Source: a virus. Taken from it: a stretch of 64,000 nucleotides of DNA. Positions 15,235-23,580 of this stretch are shown in pieces. The notes below the pieces were generated by a model. It was not told the DNA's origin and made no database searches. It was given only the letters and a program-made list of their open reading frames with translations. The position numbers and the translations under genes are program-made. Numbering within the stretch: the stretch's first letter is position 1; each line of letters starts with the position of its first letter. The stretch is from the IMG/VR virus record IMGVR_UViG_3300020165_000021, positions 1-64,000 of that record; one strand, written 5' to 3'.

Positions 15235-15550
15235 GTAGGAAGTCGAGACGGAAGTTAGATGGTTGTGAGAGGTTGTTCCGTATAGACAAGGTGTTCCACA
15301 CTGTTAAAGTCAATTAAGACGTGGCATATAATCGTGAGGTGTGGATAGAATCCGAACAGAGAAGCACTTGAAATTTCTGACAAATTGGAATGGTGTGGTA
15401 AACGAACTTCCGTATGGTCACTACCTATTGACCTTAATAAAATTGGGGTAAGGCCCCACTAGAAGGACACGGTGTAAAGAATTGGGGTCATACCCAAGAC
15501 ATTGAACGATTCAGTCATGCTAAAAAAAACCCCTCGTGAGAGGGGTTTTA
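15235..15550 (+). ncRNA. Predicted structured RNA of about 315 nt, family unknown
   Basis: No ORF of useful length lies here, but it has plus-strand promoters in front and a terminator behind. Complementarity seen by eye: a perfect 9-bp long-range helix (15248-15256 with 15405-15413) enclosing about 150 nt; a 7-bp helix (15295-15301 with 15339-15345) or the alternative CCAC/GTGG (15296-15299 with 15321-15324); GGAT-AGA-ATCC (15343-15353); CAGAGAA/TTTCTG with one bulge (15357-15379); GGTCA/TGACC (15416-15433); TGGGG-TAAGG-CCCCA (15444-15458); TTGGG-GTCATA-CCCAA (15482-15497). I do not recognise the family. It could act as an sRNA, a decoy or a structural RNA. The 3' end would meet gp23 transcripts at a shared terminator. 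Confidence 0.55.
15521..15550. terminator. Bidirectional terminator for gp23 and the plus-strand RNA
   Basis: A 10-bp stem AAAACCCCTC/GAGGGGTTTT with GTGA loop. On the minus strand it is followed by eight T, ideal for ending gp23 mRNA; on the plus strand it ends in TTTTAG. Confidence 0.85.
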
Positions 15551-15583
15551 GTATTCCAATTAAGGAATGAGAACCTAAGTTCC

Positions 15584-16888
15584 TTACAGAATGTTAGACA
15601 CTGCCATCTTTCTGTAGTACTGGTTAGTTCCAGCGGATGCAAGTCCGTCAGCAGGTGTAGCACCTACGAATGGATTTGAAACCATACCATATCTAGTTTT
15701 GAAACCGATTTTTGGTTGGAATGTGTTCTCACCTACTGCACGAACCATTTGTAATGGAACGTATGGGCAATAGAAAAGACCAGCATCATAAGGGTTAGTT
15801 CCTCTATAACCTACTGTTAAGTAGTCAACACCAGCATATGGGTCAACATATACTTTAACTCTTCCGTTTAGAAGACCAGCAAAAGTATTACCAGTATCGT
15901 CAACGTTTAAGTTTGTGTTAAGAGCAGGAGTGTAATCTAATACACCTGCCATTGAAAGAGCAGAAGCTACATCAGATGAACATAGGATAAAGTTACCTTT
16001 TCCTCTACGTGTATCTTTAGCGATGAAGTTTGATTCTCTTTCGATTTGGAACAATAATCCTTTGAATTTCTCAACAGACCATCTACCGTTAGCATCAACG
16101 TCTAGGTTGAAAGTACCTGCTGAAGCTGTTGAAGCTGCACCAGTTTTTGCTTGTAAGTTAACATTTCTGATAACTTCACGGTTGATTTCTGCAAGAATTT
16201 CTGATGAAAGAATATTTGCAAGTTCTGATTCTGCGTCAAGACCGTGGATTGCTTTGAGGTCTTGTGCAAGTTCGAGTGTGTACTCAGCTTTTAATGCTCT
16301 GGATTTAGCAGTGACAGTAGCTTTCTCGATTGAGAATGCCATCTCTGCAAAGTGATTTCCTGCTCCATCACCTAATGCTTCAGCAGAAGCAGTACTCATA
16401 CCACCACTTGTAGTGGATGCGTATGAAGGAGATGATGTGTCGAAAGGGTCACCTATTGGGTCTGAACCTAGTGAAGTACCTGTTCCTTGAGGAGATGCAG
16501 AGTAATCAGTTCTTGCTTCGTTATGAAGTGCTTCTGATTTTGCAGCTCTATCGGCGTCAGTATCATCGTTATATCTTGCTTTCATAGCAAAGATAAGTCC
16601 AGTTGGGCCTGTCATTGGTTGAACACCACAAATGTCGTATGCAACGAGATTTGGCATAGCACGTCTTACTAATGAAATCAAAATAGGATTCCAGTTTGCA
16701 ACCGCGCTTCCAGTAGCATTTAAAGGTGCTGCTTCTTCCAAGTTTCCTTGCTCTTCGAAAAGGGCCTTCTCTTGGTTTTCAAGAATAACAGCAGTAACAG
16801 CACGCTTGTAGTTGTCTTCGATTTTTGGTAAATCGGAGTGTTCTAGAATCGGCTCCCACTTTTCTTGTAAGTTTTCTGATAAAAACAT
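15584..16888 (-). CDS. 23: gp23 major capsid protein
   Basis: A 434-residue T4-type capsid protein. It shows typical segments: NLVAYDICGVQPMTGPTGLIF, EMAFSIEKATVTAKSRALKAEYTLELAQDLKAIHGLDAE and a C-terminal GFKTRYGMVSNPF, all hallmarks of gp23 in marine T4-likes. The ATG has an AAAGGAAAA ribosome site 18 nt after the gp22 stop. A T4-like cleavage site for the gp21 protease is expected in the N-terminal 60-70 residues (acidic EEQGNLEEA region). It is followed by a strong terminator. Confidence 0.95.
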   Translation of the reverse strand: MFLSENLQEKWEPILEHSDLPKIEDNYKRAVTAVILENQEKALFEEQGNLEEAAPLNATGSAVANWNPILISLVRRAMPNLVAYDICGVQPMTGPTGLIFAMKARYNDDTDADRAAKSEALHNEARTDYSASPQGTGTSLGSDPIGDPFDTSSPSYASTTSGGMSTASAEALGDGAGNHFAEMAFSIEKATVTAKSRALKAEYTLELAQDLKAIHGLDAESELANILSSEILAEINREVIRNVNLQAKTGAASTASAGTFNLDVDANGRWSVEKFKGLLFQIERESNFIAKDTRRGKGNFILCSSDVASALSMAGVLDYTPALNTNLNVDDTGNTFAGLLNGRVKVYVDPYAGVDYLTVGYRGTNPYDAGLFYCPYVPLQMVRAVGENTFQPKIGFKTRYGMVSNPFVGATPADGLASAGTNQYYRKMAVSNIL

Positions 16889-16906
16889 TTTATTTTTCCT
16901 TTAAAT

Positions 16907-18247
16907 TTAACCTAATGGTTTTAGTTTAGTTATTGCTTGAGTGTACTGTTGCATGTCGGGAGCAAGTAGTGGTTCTTTCTTTTCATCAAGTTCCCCTGTT
17001 CCTTCTTCTACAATAGTATCCTCAACTAGTTTATCACTTTCTTTTGGAAAGTAAGCTTCAGCGATTTCTGCAATCTTCTCAGCGAAGTCTGCTTCATCTT
17101 TGAAGTCTACACCATTAGATAATGATTCTAGCTTCTCTTTTTGTGACTCGGACAAACTGTCACCAGCTGCCTTAACCACGTTACTTCTCTTGAGGGCATC
17201 TAACTCTTCTGTGATATCAATATTTTTACTGACTTCACCATCAAGCTTTTGCTCCATCTCATCGAGACGATTTGCGAGTTCATCGATAACGTTGTACTTA
17301 TCTTCTGGCACGTCAACATAGTGTTCTGTGAACAATGTTTTCAAACCATCGATGAAGTTCTCTGTCATCTCTGCTCTCAATCCTCTTTCTATTGCAAGTT
17401 CGTTTTCTTTCGTCCACTCGTCTGCAACATATGAAAGATATTTGTCAACGCCTTCTGCGAGGTCAGCTTTGACTTTTTCCACTGAGGATTTTAATTCTTC
17501 TGAATATTGGGTTTCTAAAGACTCTTTAATCTCTTCTACTTTAGATGAGACTGCAGCCTTGAAGATAGTTCTTGCTTTCTCAGCACTTTCTTCTGAAAGG
17601 TCTAGTGCTTCAGAGATTTTAGATAGGTCGTCTTCTACTTCAATCTCGACTAGGTTTGCTTCGAGCTCTGCAGAAGTTTCTTCGTCAACGATTTCCTCTT
17701 TGACTTCTTCTTCCTCTTCTTCCTTTTCAGACCACTTTTCAGCAAGTTCTGCAACTGCTTCTTCGTCCATAGACTTTAGTGATTCTACAATTTTTCTAGC
17801 TACTTCTGCTTTAGTCAAGGTCTCGTCAACTTCGTCTTCTGAAATAGAACTGAATCTACTTTGAAGTTCTTCCTTAGTCATTTCCTTCATGTTGTTGACG
17901 ATAGCTTTGATTGATTCCATTTTTGTTGCCTTAACAACATCTTTAGACTCTTCTTCTTCTGAAACTTTTGCAAGTTTAGGTTGACTGTCACCTTTTCCAG
18001 CATTCTTTTGATGTGCATCACCACTAACTGGTTTCACATTCTCTGCTTTCTTTTGTGCATCAACTGCTTTGTCAACAGGATTTTCTTCGGGTTTGACGAC
18101 TTCAGCTTTACCGCTTTCGATTTTCTCGGCATCTGATGAACCTTGCTTAACAGGTTTCGCGTCACCTTTTTGAGCACCGTCTGTAGGTTGCTTCTCTTCA
18201 GAAACTTCTACTTCTGTACTTTCTAGGTTATTTTCTAACTCTGCCAT
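16907..18247 (-). CDS. 22: gp22 prohead scaffold protein
   Basis: A 446-residue, extremely Glu/Lys/Ser-rich helical protein lying between gp21 and gp23, as expected for the prohead core. The N-terminal 110 residues are low-complexity (E, K, A, Q), followed by long amphipathic helices. It is longer than T4 gp22 (about 270 aa), as is common in marine relatives. It is presumably degraded by gp21 during maturation. It has a late promoter (18276-18283) and an AGGAG ribosome site. Confidence 0.85.
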   Translation of the reverse strand: MAELENNLESTEVEVSEEKQPTDGAQKGDAKPVKQGSSDAEKIESGKAEVVKPEENPVDKAVDAQKKAENVKPVSGDAHQKNAGKGDSQPKLAKVSEEEESKDVVKATKMESIKAIVNNMKEMTKEELQSRFSSISEDEVDETLTKAEVARKIVESLKSMDEEAVAELAEKWSEKEEEEEEVKEEIVDEETSAELEANLVEIEVEDDLSKISEALDLSEESAEKARTIFKAAVSSKVEEIKESLETQYSEELKSSVEKVKADLAEGVDKYLSYVADEWTKENELAIERGLRAEMTENFIDGLKTLFTEHYVDVPEDKYNVIDELANRLDEMEQKLDGEVSKNIDITEELDALKRSNVVKAAGDSLSESQKEKLESLSNGVDFKDEADFAEKIAEIAEAYFPKESDKLVEDTIVEEGTGELDEKKEPLLAPDMQQYTQAITKLKPLG

Positions 18248-18275
18248 GTTTTTCTCCTGTTTGAGTTTACTTTTT

Positions 18276-18283
18276 TATTTATA
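18276..18283 (-). promoter_or_regulatory. Late promoter box TATAAATA for gp22-gp23
   Basis: A perfect minus-strand consensus box about 28 nt before the gp22 ATG; the AGGAG ribosome site lies between, so this is the leadered type of late promoter. Confidence 0.7.
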
Positions 18284-18285
18284 TG

Positions 18286-18939
18286 TTATAGGCTTTCAAC
18301 AAACCTTTTCCATAGATTTAACTTGGTTTCTTCCAATTTATTCAGTTTTGCACCCCTTAATTCGGTTCGCATCTGCTCTGAATCAACTGCTTTCAATATA
18401 CCATTAGACATAATCCACTCTACACCTTCGTATATACCTTCAACGAAGGCCTCGGGTGCAGAAGGGTCTGCAACTATATCGGCTGCTGTTGCTAATTGAA
18501 AGTCCCCTTTCACGTATTGAGCTCCACCTTTTTCTTCCAAGGAACCTAATCCTCTAGATGATACTCCTAGTTTGGCACCGTCATCAATCAAATTTCTTAC
18601 GATTTGACCGTTTGGTGTGCTCAAAATCTTTGCACGTCCCACATAATTGTTACCATCTTCTTCTAAAGATGTGATTAAGTGTGACACTTTGTCAAGATTA
18701 ATAGTCGGGCCCTCGGGATGTCCGAGTTCTCCAAATGCTCTATCTTTCTCAACGAATTCTTTTCTGTAACGGTTTACTTCTTTTTCCATTATCTCTTTAG
18801 GATATACACGGCCGTTACGGTTCTTAATTTCAGACTGCATGAAAACACCTTCGATGAAGTATTCCTTCTGTCCCTTTGCGTTTTCTTCAATGACAACTGG
18901 TGTCATTTGATAATCGTTATACTCTGATATTAATTTCAT
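18286..18939 (-). CDS. 21: gp21 prohead core protease
   Basis: A 217-residue serine protease of the T4 gp21 type. The catalytic His lies in GELGHPEGP (H74) and the nucleophile in GVSSRGLG (S127/S128), with an NRNGRVYPKEI N-terminal signature. It cleaves scaffold and capsid N-termini in the prohead. The start lies inside the end of the upstream 102-aa gene (23-nt overlap). Confidence 0.93.
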   Translation of the reverse strand: MKLISEYNDYQMTPVVIEENAKGQKEYFIEGVFMQSEIKNRNGRVYPKEIMEKEVNRYRKEFVEKDRAFGELGHPEGPTINLDKVSHLITSLEEDGNNYVGRAKILSTPNGQIVRNLIDDGAKLGVSSRGLGSLEEKGGAQYVKGDFQLATAADIVADPSAPEAFVEGIYEGVEWIMSNGILKAVDSEQMRTELRGAKLNKLEETKLNLWKRFVESL

Positions 18940-19225
18940 GTATTATTTCCTCTATGTTTATTCCTTCTTCAGACATGTTTGACATAATCTTTCTAATGTC
19001 TTTCATCTCTTTTTCAGCAGATTTCAAATCTTTGTAAGGTGAATCACCACTAAACAAATTCCCATCCATATAAACATCTACTTTATTTCTTTTATTCTGT
19101 ACAAAAGAAACTGAAACTTTCTTTCCACCAATCTTTAAAACATCAACCTTGAGCTCCTTTGAACCACTAGGCAATTTTAGTTTTGCCTCGTTCAACTCAG
19201 ATTGTACTGTTCTAAATGACTTCAC
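18917..19225 (-). CDS. Prohead core protein, gp68 position
   Basis: A 102-residue protein with a basic beta-rich first half (VKSFRTVQSELNEAKLKL, KIGGKKVSVSFVQNKRNKV) and an acidic helical tail. It occupies the slot of T4 gene 68 between the gp67-like gene and gp21, which is the main reason for the call; sequence similarity is not evident by eye. The start is GTG at 19225, next to the stop of the 58-aa gene (TAAGGTG). Confidence 0.55.
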   Translation of the reverse strand: MKSFRTVQSELNEAKLKLPSGSKELKVDVLKIGGKKVSVSFVQNKRNKVDVYMDGNLFSGDSPYKDLKSAEKEMKDIRKIMSNMSEEGINIEEIIHEINIRV

Positions 19226-19226
19226 C

Positions 19227-19403
19227 TTACTCTCCTGTAGGTTCCTGTGGTGTATTCATCCAGTCGACTTGAGCATTAACTCTCTTCATGTCTACTGCAT
19301 CTGCAGCTGCTTTCTTAATTCCATCACCGATAGAACCTTTTGCAGCTTCAAGTTGACCTGCTTCTATTTGGTCAACGATTTGTTTTGATATTTCACTACT
19401 CAT
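19227..19403 (-). CDS. Small prohead core protein, gp67-like
   Basis: A 58-residue alanine-rich helical protein (MSSEISKQIVDQIEAGQLEAA...). It lies directly after the portal gene as T4 gp67 does, and marine relatives carry a similarly short, Ala/Gln-rich gp67. It has a strong AGGAG ribosome site before the ATG at 19403. It probably helps nucleate the prohead core on the gp20 ring. Confidence 0.68.
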   Translation of the reverse strand: MSSEISKQIVDQIEAGQLEAAKGSIGDGIKKAAADAVDMKRVNAQVDWMNTPQEPTGE

Positions 19404-19412
19404 AATTTACTC

Positions 19413-20951
19413 CTAAAAACCACCGAAGTCGTCATCGTCTTCGTTACCACCATCTTCATTGCCACCTTCATCTTTAATCTGTTGGTCAATGATACGGATA
19501 TCTTCTTCTGTCTGTCTCAGTATATACTTTCTAACATACTCGTCTGAATAGTATTTACCAACATAGTCAGCTGCCTGTGAGAGAGTATCTAGTCTCTCTC
19601 TTAAAATTTCTGCATCCTTCAACTCTGTAAAATGGTTGTCGGTTGCATAATCATACAAGAGAAAGTCCTTGAATTTATCGAACTCTTCTCCTGTTACAAT
19701 TTCCTTAAGTACTAATTGTGTCTTAAGAATATCTGTAAAAACTCTTCCAAACTTCTTCTGAAGTCTGTTTGTGAACTTATTAAACTTAAGTTCATCTCTA
19801 GAAATCTCTGAAGCACGACCCATGTTAAACCCATTGTCTGCTTCCATTCTAGATGATGGTACATTAAGAGACTGATATAACTTCTTCTTAAAGTATTCTA
19901 TATCATCTATATCTGCTAGGTTTTGTCCGCCTGGCAATGTAGTAATCTCTGTTCCTCTACCACCTTCTCTTCTAGGTAACCAAAAATCTTCTAACATACT
20001 CATATGTTTTCTATCATCTTTGATTTCACCTGTATCTGCATTATAAACCAACTTGTTCTTGTATCGGTTCATTACATCAGCAAGATACTGTTCTGCCTTT
20101 GCCTTTGGAAGGTTACCTACGTCAATGTAGAATATTCTTCTTTCGGGAGCTCTTGATATCCTATAGATAACAAGTGCATCTTCCATCATTGATAACTGAT
20201 TTGCAGTCTTCAATGCCTTGTGCAGATACCCGATGACTACATTCTTAGTGTAGTCAAGTAATCCCGAAGTCGTATATGTAACTGCCTCGGGTGCAATTCG
20301 TACAGTGTTTCCTTCAGCTGCACTGGATTTATCAAATCCCTTATCATTGAAAACGAAAAACTCTTCTATCTTAGAAATCCTTTCGACCTTAGTCTTGGGG
20401 TCTCTTTCTTTCTCAATGTTTCTGACCTTCTTAATTTTAATAGGGTCAATGTTTCTTAAATCTACTATTCCGCCTTTAGGATTTTTAGCGTTAACGACCT
20501 TATGGAAGTATACCCTTCCATCTACGTACCATTTTCGGAAAATTTCATGAGAGTTCTGATTGAACTTCATCATTGATAGGATGTTGTAAAACTCGTTTTG
20601 TATCTTTGTTTTGATACTATCAGAGAGTTTAACATCTCTGAGGTCGAGTGTGACTATCCTATCAGAACTATCCGATGTGATACACTCATTAACTATATCT
20701 TCGATTGCAGAATCACATTCTGGCACCAAAGATACTTCACGATATCTACGAATGAGTTCTGCCTCATTCTTGATACCACCTTCCATGTCGATGTAAGCAC
20801 CGTATGCTCCACCACCCACGAAACCACTTTGTTGTTGAATGACGGGCGTACCGTCATCGTCAACTGGTGGAACGAAAGAAGGTGCCTTCGGCAACTCCTT
20901 CGCTCTTAGTTCATCCCTTTTACGGGATATTTCAAATCCTAAAAATTCCAT
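19413..20951 (-). CDS. 20: gp20 portal vertex protein
   Basis: A 512-residue T4-type portal. It contains the recognisable YRISRAPERRIFYIDVGNLPK segment and SRMEADNGFNMGRASEISRDE, both highly conserved in gp20 of marine T4-like phages. It forms the dodecameric ring at the unique capsid vertex, where terminase and later the neck dock. The ATG follows TATAAATA by exactly 5 nt with no ribosome site. The C-terminus is Asp/Gly-rich. Confidence 0.95.
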   Translation of the reverse strand: MEFLGFEISRKRDELRAKELPKAPSFVPPVDDDGTPVIQQQSGFVGGGAYGAYIDMEGGIKNEAELIRRYREVSLVPECDSAIEDIVNECITSDSSDRIVTLDLRDVKLSDSIKTKIQNEFYNILSMMKFNQNSHEIFRKWYVDGRVYFHKVVNAKNPKGGIVDLRNIDPIKIKKVRNIEKERDPKTKVERISKIEEFFVFNDKGFDKSSAAEGNTVRIAPEAVTYTTSGLLDYTKNVVIGYLHKALKTANQLSMMEDALVIYRISRAPERRIFYIDVGNLPKAKAEQYLADVMNRYKNKLVYNADTGEIKDDRKHMSMLEDFWLPRREGGRGTEITTLPGGQNLADIDDIEYFKKKLYQSLNVPSSRMEADNGFNMGRASEISRDELKFNKFTNRLQKKFGRVFTDILKTQLVLKEIVTGEEFDKFKDFLLYDYATDNHFTELKDAEILRERLDTLSQAADYVGKYYSDEYVRKYILRQTEEDIRIIDQQIKDEGGNEDGGNEDDDDFGGF

Positions 20952-20956
20952 ACTAT

Positions 20957-20964
20957 TATTTATA
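20957..20964 (-). promoter_or_regulatory. Late promoter TATAAATA, 5 nt before gp20 ATG
   Basis: Minus-strand TATAAATA-ATAGT-ATG; predicted +1 is the A of the start codon. A small ACCAC/GTGGT hairpin lies directly upstream, after gp19. Confidence 0.72.
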
Positions 20965-20993
20965 CCACCTTAAAGTGGTGTTATTCACTGTTC

Positions 20994-21491
20994 TTAAAGA
21001 ACTCTTTCCCAGTGAGAGAAGGTCAAATCAACTGTAAATTCCTCTACTGCATCTACTGTGTCATAACCTAATGTTATTTCACCGATGTTTTTAGGGAACA
21101 TGTTGAAGAACTCATATCTCGCTAGTACAGAGTCGTCTTTGTTTAACTGTTCTACAAATGCTCTACTTAATAAGTAGTCCGTTGTTGTAGCACCTTCACC
21201 ACTGTCCATTGCTTGAATTTCAGTCTGCCATGCTTCTAGAGCAGTTCTTGCTGAAAATTCCATGTCATTGATGATGGTTATTGACCAGTCTGCAAAAGTA
21301 CGTTCTCCTGCTAGTTTAAGGTTATGTCCTCTAAAAGGAATGATGACTTCGCCTAAAGTTCCTGCTGGGATGTTTGCACCCTTACACATGAACTCGATAT
21401 TGTTACCAGCTCTAGGTAGGAATACTCTAAATCGGTTAGCTCTTGGGCCACCACCGACTAGTTGTGCTTTAAATTGGTCTATTGTTGCCAT
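20994..21491 (-). CDS. 19: gp19 tail tube protein
   Basis: A 165-residue protein matching T4 gp19 in size (163 aa) and features: NRFRVFLPRAG, CKGANIPAGTLGE, FRGHNLKLAGERTFADWSITIINDMEF. It polymerises into the inner tail tube through which DNA passes. It follows gp18 by 11 nt with an AGGAGATAA ribosome site. Confidence 0.94.
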   Translation of the reverse strand: MATIDQFKAQLVGGGPRANRFRVFLPRAGNNIEFMCKGANIPAGTLGEVIIPFRGHNLKLAGERTFADWSITIINDMEFSARTALEAWQTEIQAMDSGEGATTTDYLLSRAFVEQLNKDDSVLARYEFFNMFPKNIGEITLGYDTVDAVEEFTVDLTFSHWERVL

Positions 21492-21502
21492 GTTTTATCT
21501 CC

Positions 21503-23497
21503 TTAAACTGCACCATATATTTCACTAAACTCAACCCCCGACCTTGCAGCCACGAAGTTAAGAGTGATAAAGTTAATACTTCTAGAAGGTTTCACAAAGA
21601 TAGAACATACAAATTCGTTTCTATCGATGACTGAATCAGTGTTGTTTGTTTCGTCACAAACTACTGAGAAATCTACTAGTCCTCTTCTGTTTTTAACATC
21701 TCTTAAGAAAGGTTCAACAGCTGCTCTAAATTGAGCTCTTGTGAATGCATCGTTGAATTCAAAGAGTTGTGATTTAGCTGCAGTTGATATTGCCTTTTCT
21801 AGGACGATGAACAGTCTTCTTACATTGATTCTGTCGAATGCAGAAGGACTTGTTAATGCAGTCTTATCACCATAAAGGATTGTACCTTGGCCTGGGAATG
21901 TTACTACTGGGTTAACTCTTGCTCTGTACAAGTCATCTCTTGATGATTGTGAAGGATTGAATGCAAGTTTTGTGATACCTAGGTATTGTCCTCTAGAGAA
22001 TCCTGCTGGTGAGAACCATGCATCTCTAAGAAGGTCTGACCTTGCCATGATGCCTGCTGTGTGACCATTAGCTGGTACGTAACAGTACTTATCATTGAAT
22101 CGGTCATACTGGTATGTCCAACCGCTGTCGATTACGGCATATGAACTTGAAGACATTGTATTTGCAGTTGTAATGACGTTAGTTGCTTGTGTTGACTCTG
22201 AAGTAACACCAACAACGTCTGCACGTCTTGGAGAAACGATTGCAATACAATCCTTTCTATTTTCTGCAACTAATACTGCTTGGTTAGCAAGTGTTGTCCA
22301 GTCTGCAATTGTATCTTGGTCGACACCCAAACCGTTATCAGTTCTTGTTGAACCAACAATCAAGAATGAGATGTCATGTAAATCCCCATCTTTGAAATGG
22401 TCTTCCCATGCACCGTACTTCTGAGCTGCAGTTGGAGTTCTTCCATTTGCACCACCACTTAGTGAAGTAGTTGCTGGTAATGTTGGGAATAAGAAAGATG
22501 TTGTAGCAGATGCTAGGTGAGTTCTGTCTTGGTTTGCTGGTGTTATAATAGATGTATTATGTCCACTCCAGTATACCCATTCAGATTTGTTACCGATTAC
22601 TTTCTTATAATAGTTTGAATTGTTTGCAGAATCTTTTGCATCTGATGCCATTGACACGAATGCATATGTTTCTAAGATGCTGTGAGGTGTTCCACTGATT
22701 GTTCCATCTTCATCTGCAACTACAACGTGCATTTCGTCATTTGAACCACCAGCTGCAAGTGCAGATGCACTCTTGCCTGGAGCTTTGTCGAAAGATGCAT
22801 AAAATTCCCAGTATCTATTGACTGCTGTTCCACTTGCCACTGTAGCAATTAGTCCTGTTCCTACTGGTTGATTTAATGCTTCGACTGTGATGTTGTCTGT
22901 GTTGATTGCTGTAATTCTGTACTGTTGTGTGACTGCACCGAATGTGACGATGTCTCTTACTTTCAATAATACACCACCACCAGCTGCAAGAGTAATAACT
23001 GTTTGACCAGCTGCCTCTTCTCCACTAGTTGTAGTCGCTGCATCATTGTAATATGCATCGGATGAAGCACATACTGAAACCTTAATTGAGTTACCTAATG
23101 CGCCTGGACATCTTGCAATCCATTGACCTACTGTTCCATTGAGAGCTCCACTCTCATATGATTGTACGTATTCGTCATGATTTTTAAGTAATGAAGCAGT
23201 TGACCCAGCACCGTTTGCACTTAACAAACCTGTGGAGTTAACTCTTACTACTCTTAAAGATGAACCATACCTTAAAAATGCTTCTGCTGAATAGAAGTCT
23301 TCTGCTCCAGCGTTAGTATTAGCTGGTTCTGAAAACTCATCGACTAAACCCTTTGCGTCTGAAACTGTCTTTACTTCATCAACAGGGCCCCATTGAAATG
23401 AACCAGCGAAAGCACCACTTGTGCTTGATACTGCTGGTACAACATTTGTAAGGTCAACTTCTTTGACCTGTACGCCTGGTGATACTTGAAATGCCAT
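21503..23497 (-). CDS. 18: gp18 contractile tail sheath protein
   Basis: A 664-residue protein with the T4-type N-terminus (SPGVQVKEVDLTNVVPAVSSTSGAFAGSFQWGPV) and C-terminal NEFVCSIFVKPSRSINFITLNFVAARSGVEF, both diagnostic for gp18 sheath. It includes a variable, Ala/Ser/Gly-rich protruding region in the middle. It forms the contractile sheath around the gp19 tube. It has an AGGAGAAAAAG ribosome site and an upstream late promoter. Confidence 0.95.
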   Translation of the reverse strand: MAFQVSPGVQVKEVDLTNVVPAVSSTSGAFAGSFQWGPVDEVKTVSDAKGLVDEFSEPANTNAGAEDFYSAEAFLRYGSSLRVVRVNSTGLLSANGAGSTASLLKNHDEYVQSYESGALNGTVGQWIARCPGALGNSIKVSVCASSDAYYNDAATTTSGEEAAGQTVITLAAGGGVLLKVRDIVTFGAVTQQYRITAINTDNITVEALNQPVGTGLIATVASGTAVNRYWEFYASFDKAPGKSASALAAGGSNDEMHVVVADEDGTISGTPHSILETYAFVSMASDAKDSANNSNYYKKVIGNKSEWVYWSGHNTSIITPANQDRTHLASATTSFLFPTLPATTSLSGGANGRTPTAAQKYGAWEDHFKDGDLHDISFLIVGSTRTDNGLGVDQDTIADWTTLANQAVLVAENRKDCIAIVSPRRADVVGVTSESTQATNVITTANTMSSSSYAVIDSGWTYQYDRFNDKYCYVPANGHTAGIMARSDLLRDAWFSPAGFSRGQYLGITKLAFNPSQSSRDDLYRARVNPVVTFPGQGTILYGDKTALTSPSAFDRINVRRLFIVLEKAISTAAKSQLFEFNDAFTRAQFRAAVEPFLRDVKNRRGLVDFSVVCDETNNTDSVIDRNEFVCSIFVKPSRSINFITLNFVAARSGVEFSEIYGAV

Positions 23498-23536
23498 ACT
23501 TTTTCTCCTGTTAATGTAAAAAGTTGTTTACTGTTT

Positions 23537-23544
23537 TATTTATA
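23537..23544 (-). promoter_or_regulatory. Late promoter box TATAAATA for gp18-gp19
   Basis: A perfect minus-strand box 40 nt before the gp18 ATG, with a normal ribosome site between them. It lies just after the gp17 stop. Confidence 0.7.
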
Positions 23545-23580
23545 ACTTTTAATTTCCTACTAATAGCATTATTACTATTA

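Noticed and set aside
15235-15550. RNase P RNA
   Set aside because: Short matches (AGGAAGUC, ACAGAGA, GGUAAAC) appear in the right order, but the 3' partner strand of helix P4 (GGCUU-type) is missing, so the core cannot form.
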